Part shown: positions 63,278-64,000 of the stretch, in pieces
How the letters are laid out: each line of letters starts with the position of its first letter
Numbering within the stretch: the first letter of the stretch is position 1
Assembly: GCA_036877525.1 (NCBI GenBank)
Contig: JAZGTH010000072.1
Span: 682,001-746,000, forward strand
Source: Chromobotia macracanthus
Lineage: Eukaryota; Chordata; Actinopteri; Cypriniformes; Botiidae
Reading direction: 5' to 3'
DNA length: 64,000 nt
Notes under the pieces: generated by a model
Database searches by the model: none
Told to the model about the DNA's origin: nothing
The model's input: only the letters and a program-made list of their open reading frames with translations
Translations under genes and position numbers: made by a program

Positions 63278-64000
63278 GTATTCGCGCCTCTGAGGAGCTT
63301 GCGAGCTTGCATTTAGCCTTTCAAGTGATTTACAAATAGGCTCTCTCTAATCCCATTGTTAGAGAGCCAGTGAACTATACAACACATTAGTGCTAAATGC
63401 CGGCCTTTATCAACAGTGCCACAGTAGCTGTTTATCTAAATATTATTAGCGTGGCTTTTGATGGCTGCTGGTTCTTTGATGTATTGTTTATGCATGTGCT
63501 AATGTATGCAACTGTACTCTATTCCCAGTGGCTTTTCGTCCGAGAGTATTTATCTCAAGAGGCAAGTTCGGTCCTTCAGAAAACGAGTATGCTAATTAGC
63601 GCTTAAGTCCAAATCAAGCTGCAACCCTCCGCCTTTTGACGCTGATTTCATCTAAATCCACGCAAACGTGTGATTTATGAGCCAAAGTGCCACATCTGAT
63701 GTTGGCATTGAATGTCTGAATCACTAAATTTGCTAATTAACACTTTTCACAGTAGCCACTTATTCATTATTGTAATGAGATGCTGATTATAATTTAATCA
63801 TTATTTAAACTTTTGTTATAATTTTTTCTCCTAATCAAAATGCTCATTATTCAGTTAGATCAGGGAGGTCTATAATACATGAAAAAGCTATTCATTAGCA
63901 TTCCTTATGTTAGCTTTTTATTCATCTTAATAACAGTTGTAGGTCGGTGCATAATCAGGAATCAAATAATTGGTTACATACGTTTATTTATTTCTTCAAT
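63278..64000 (+). other. nbea: intron 39 (5' part) with candidate conserved block
   Basis: No further exon before the window end. About 63290-63760 is repeat-free and motif-rich, with gctaattagc (63591-63600, perfect palindrome with homeodomain core), a second tgctaattaac and aaatattattagcgtgg. It could be a regulatory element. The last 240 bp are A+T-rich. Confidence 0.7.

Noticed and set aside
1..64000. Nested mab21l1 gene on the minus strand
   Set aside because: Looked for because MAB21L1 lies in an NBEA intron in vertebrates. No long single-exon minus-strand frame of that kind occurs here; it should lie in later introns beyond the window.

Overview
The window is eukaryotic genomic DNA, very probably from a cyprinid-type teleost fish. 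It is A+T-rich and full of CA/TG microsatellites. It carries interspersed repeats I associate with cyprinid genomes: elements opening with a TIR like AAAGGGATAGTTCACCC, a tRNA-headed SINE with a gcgcccggggagca core, and hAT- and Tc1-type MITEs. The only gene I can support is one large spliced gene on the + strand whose conceptual protein matches neurobeachin (NBEA) almost residue for residue. Zebrafish-like fish have two copies (nbeaa, nbeab), and I cannot tell which one this is.

Layout. Positions 1-21840 are the 3' part of the first intron; no exon was found there. From 21841 to 63277 I trace 38 coding exons, including a 9-nt microexon, all with GT-AG borders and a continuous reading frame of about 2,032 codons. 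Numbering assumes one coding exon upstream. The first coding exon and the exons for the PH-like, BEACH and WD40 parts lie outside the window. In order, the exons encode an N-terminal helical (ARM-like) segment, a concanavalin A/laminin G-like beta-sandwich (exons 5-8), a long alpha-solenoid (exons 9-21, the DUF4704 region), a 1,011-nt acidic linker exon with the PKA-RII anchoring helix (exon 22), further conserved helical and disordered segments (exons 23-35), and the DUF1088 region leading to the PH-BEACH module (exons 36-39).

The most interesting signals are at the level of splicing and regulation. (1) A probable unannotated 120-nt in-frame cassette exon at 58203-58322 has no ATG and a GC donor, or could serve as an alternative terminal exon. 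(2) The 9-nt neural-type microexon has a TGCATGTGC motif abutting its acceptor and a second in-frame donor 15 nt downstream. (3) A transposon end lies 20 nt from the acceptor of exon 30, in the intron where a mammalian exon appears to be missing. (4) Several intronic blocks are dense in homeodomain motifs and palindromes and look like conserved regulatory elements; because NBEA hosts MAB21L1 in vertebrates, they could serve that gene. (5) A family of four related CCCAG-ended repeats lies in introns 1, 10 and 13.

All exon calls rest on reading the sequence against remembered neurobeachin family sequence. No alignment, RNA evidence or repeat database was available. No bacterial system, CRISPR array, RNA gene or second protein-coding gene was found.
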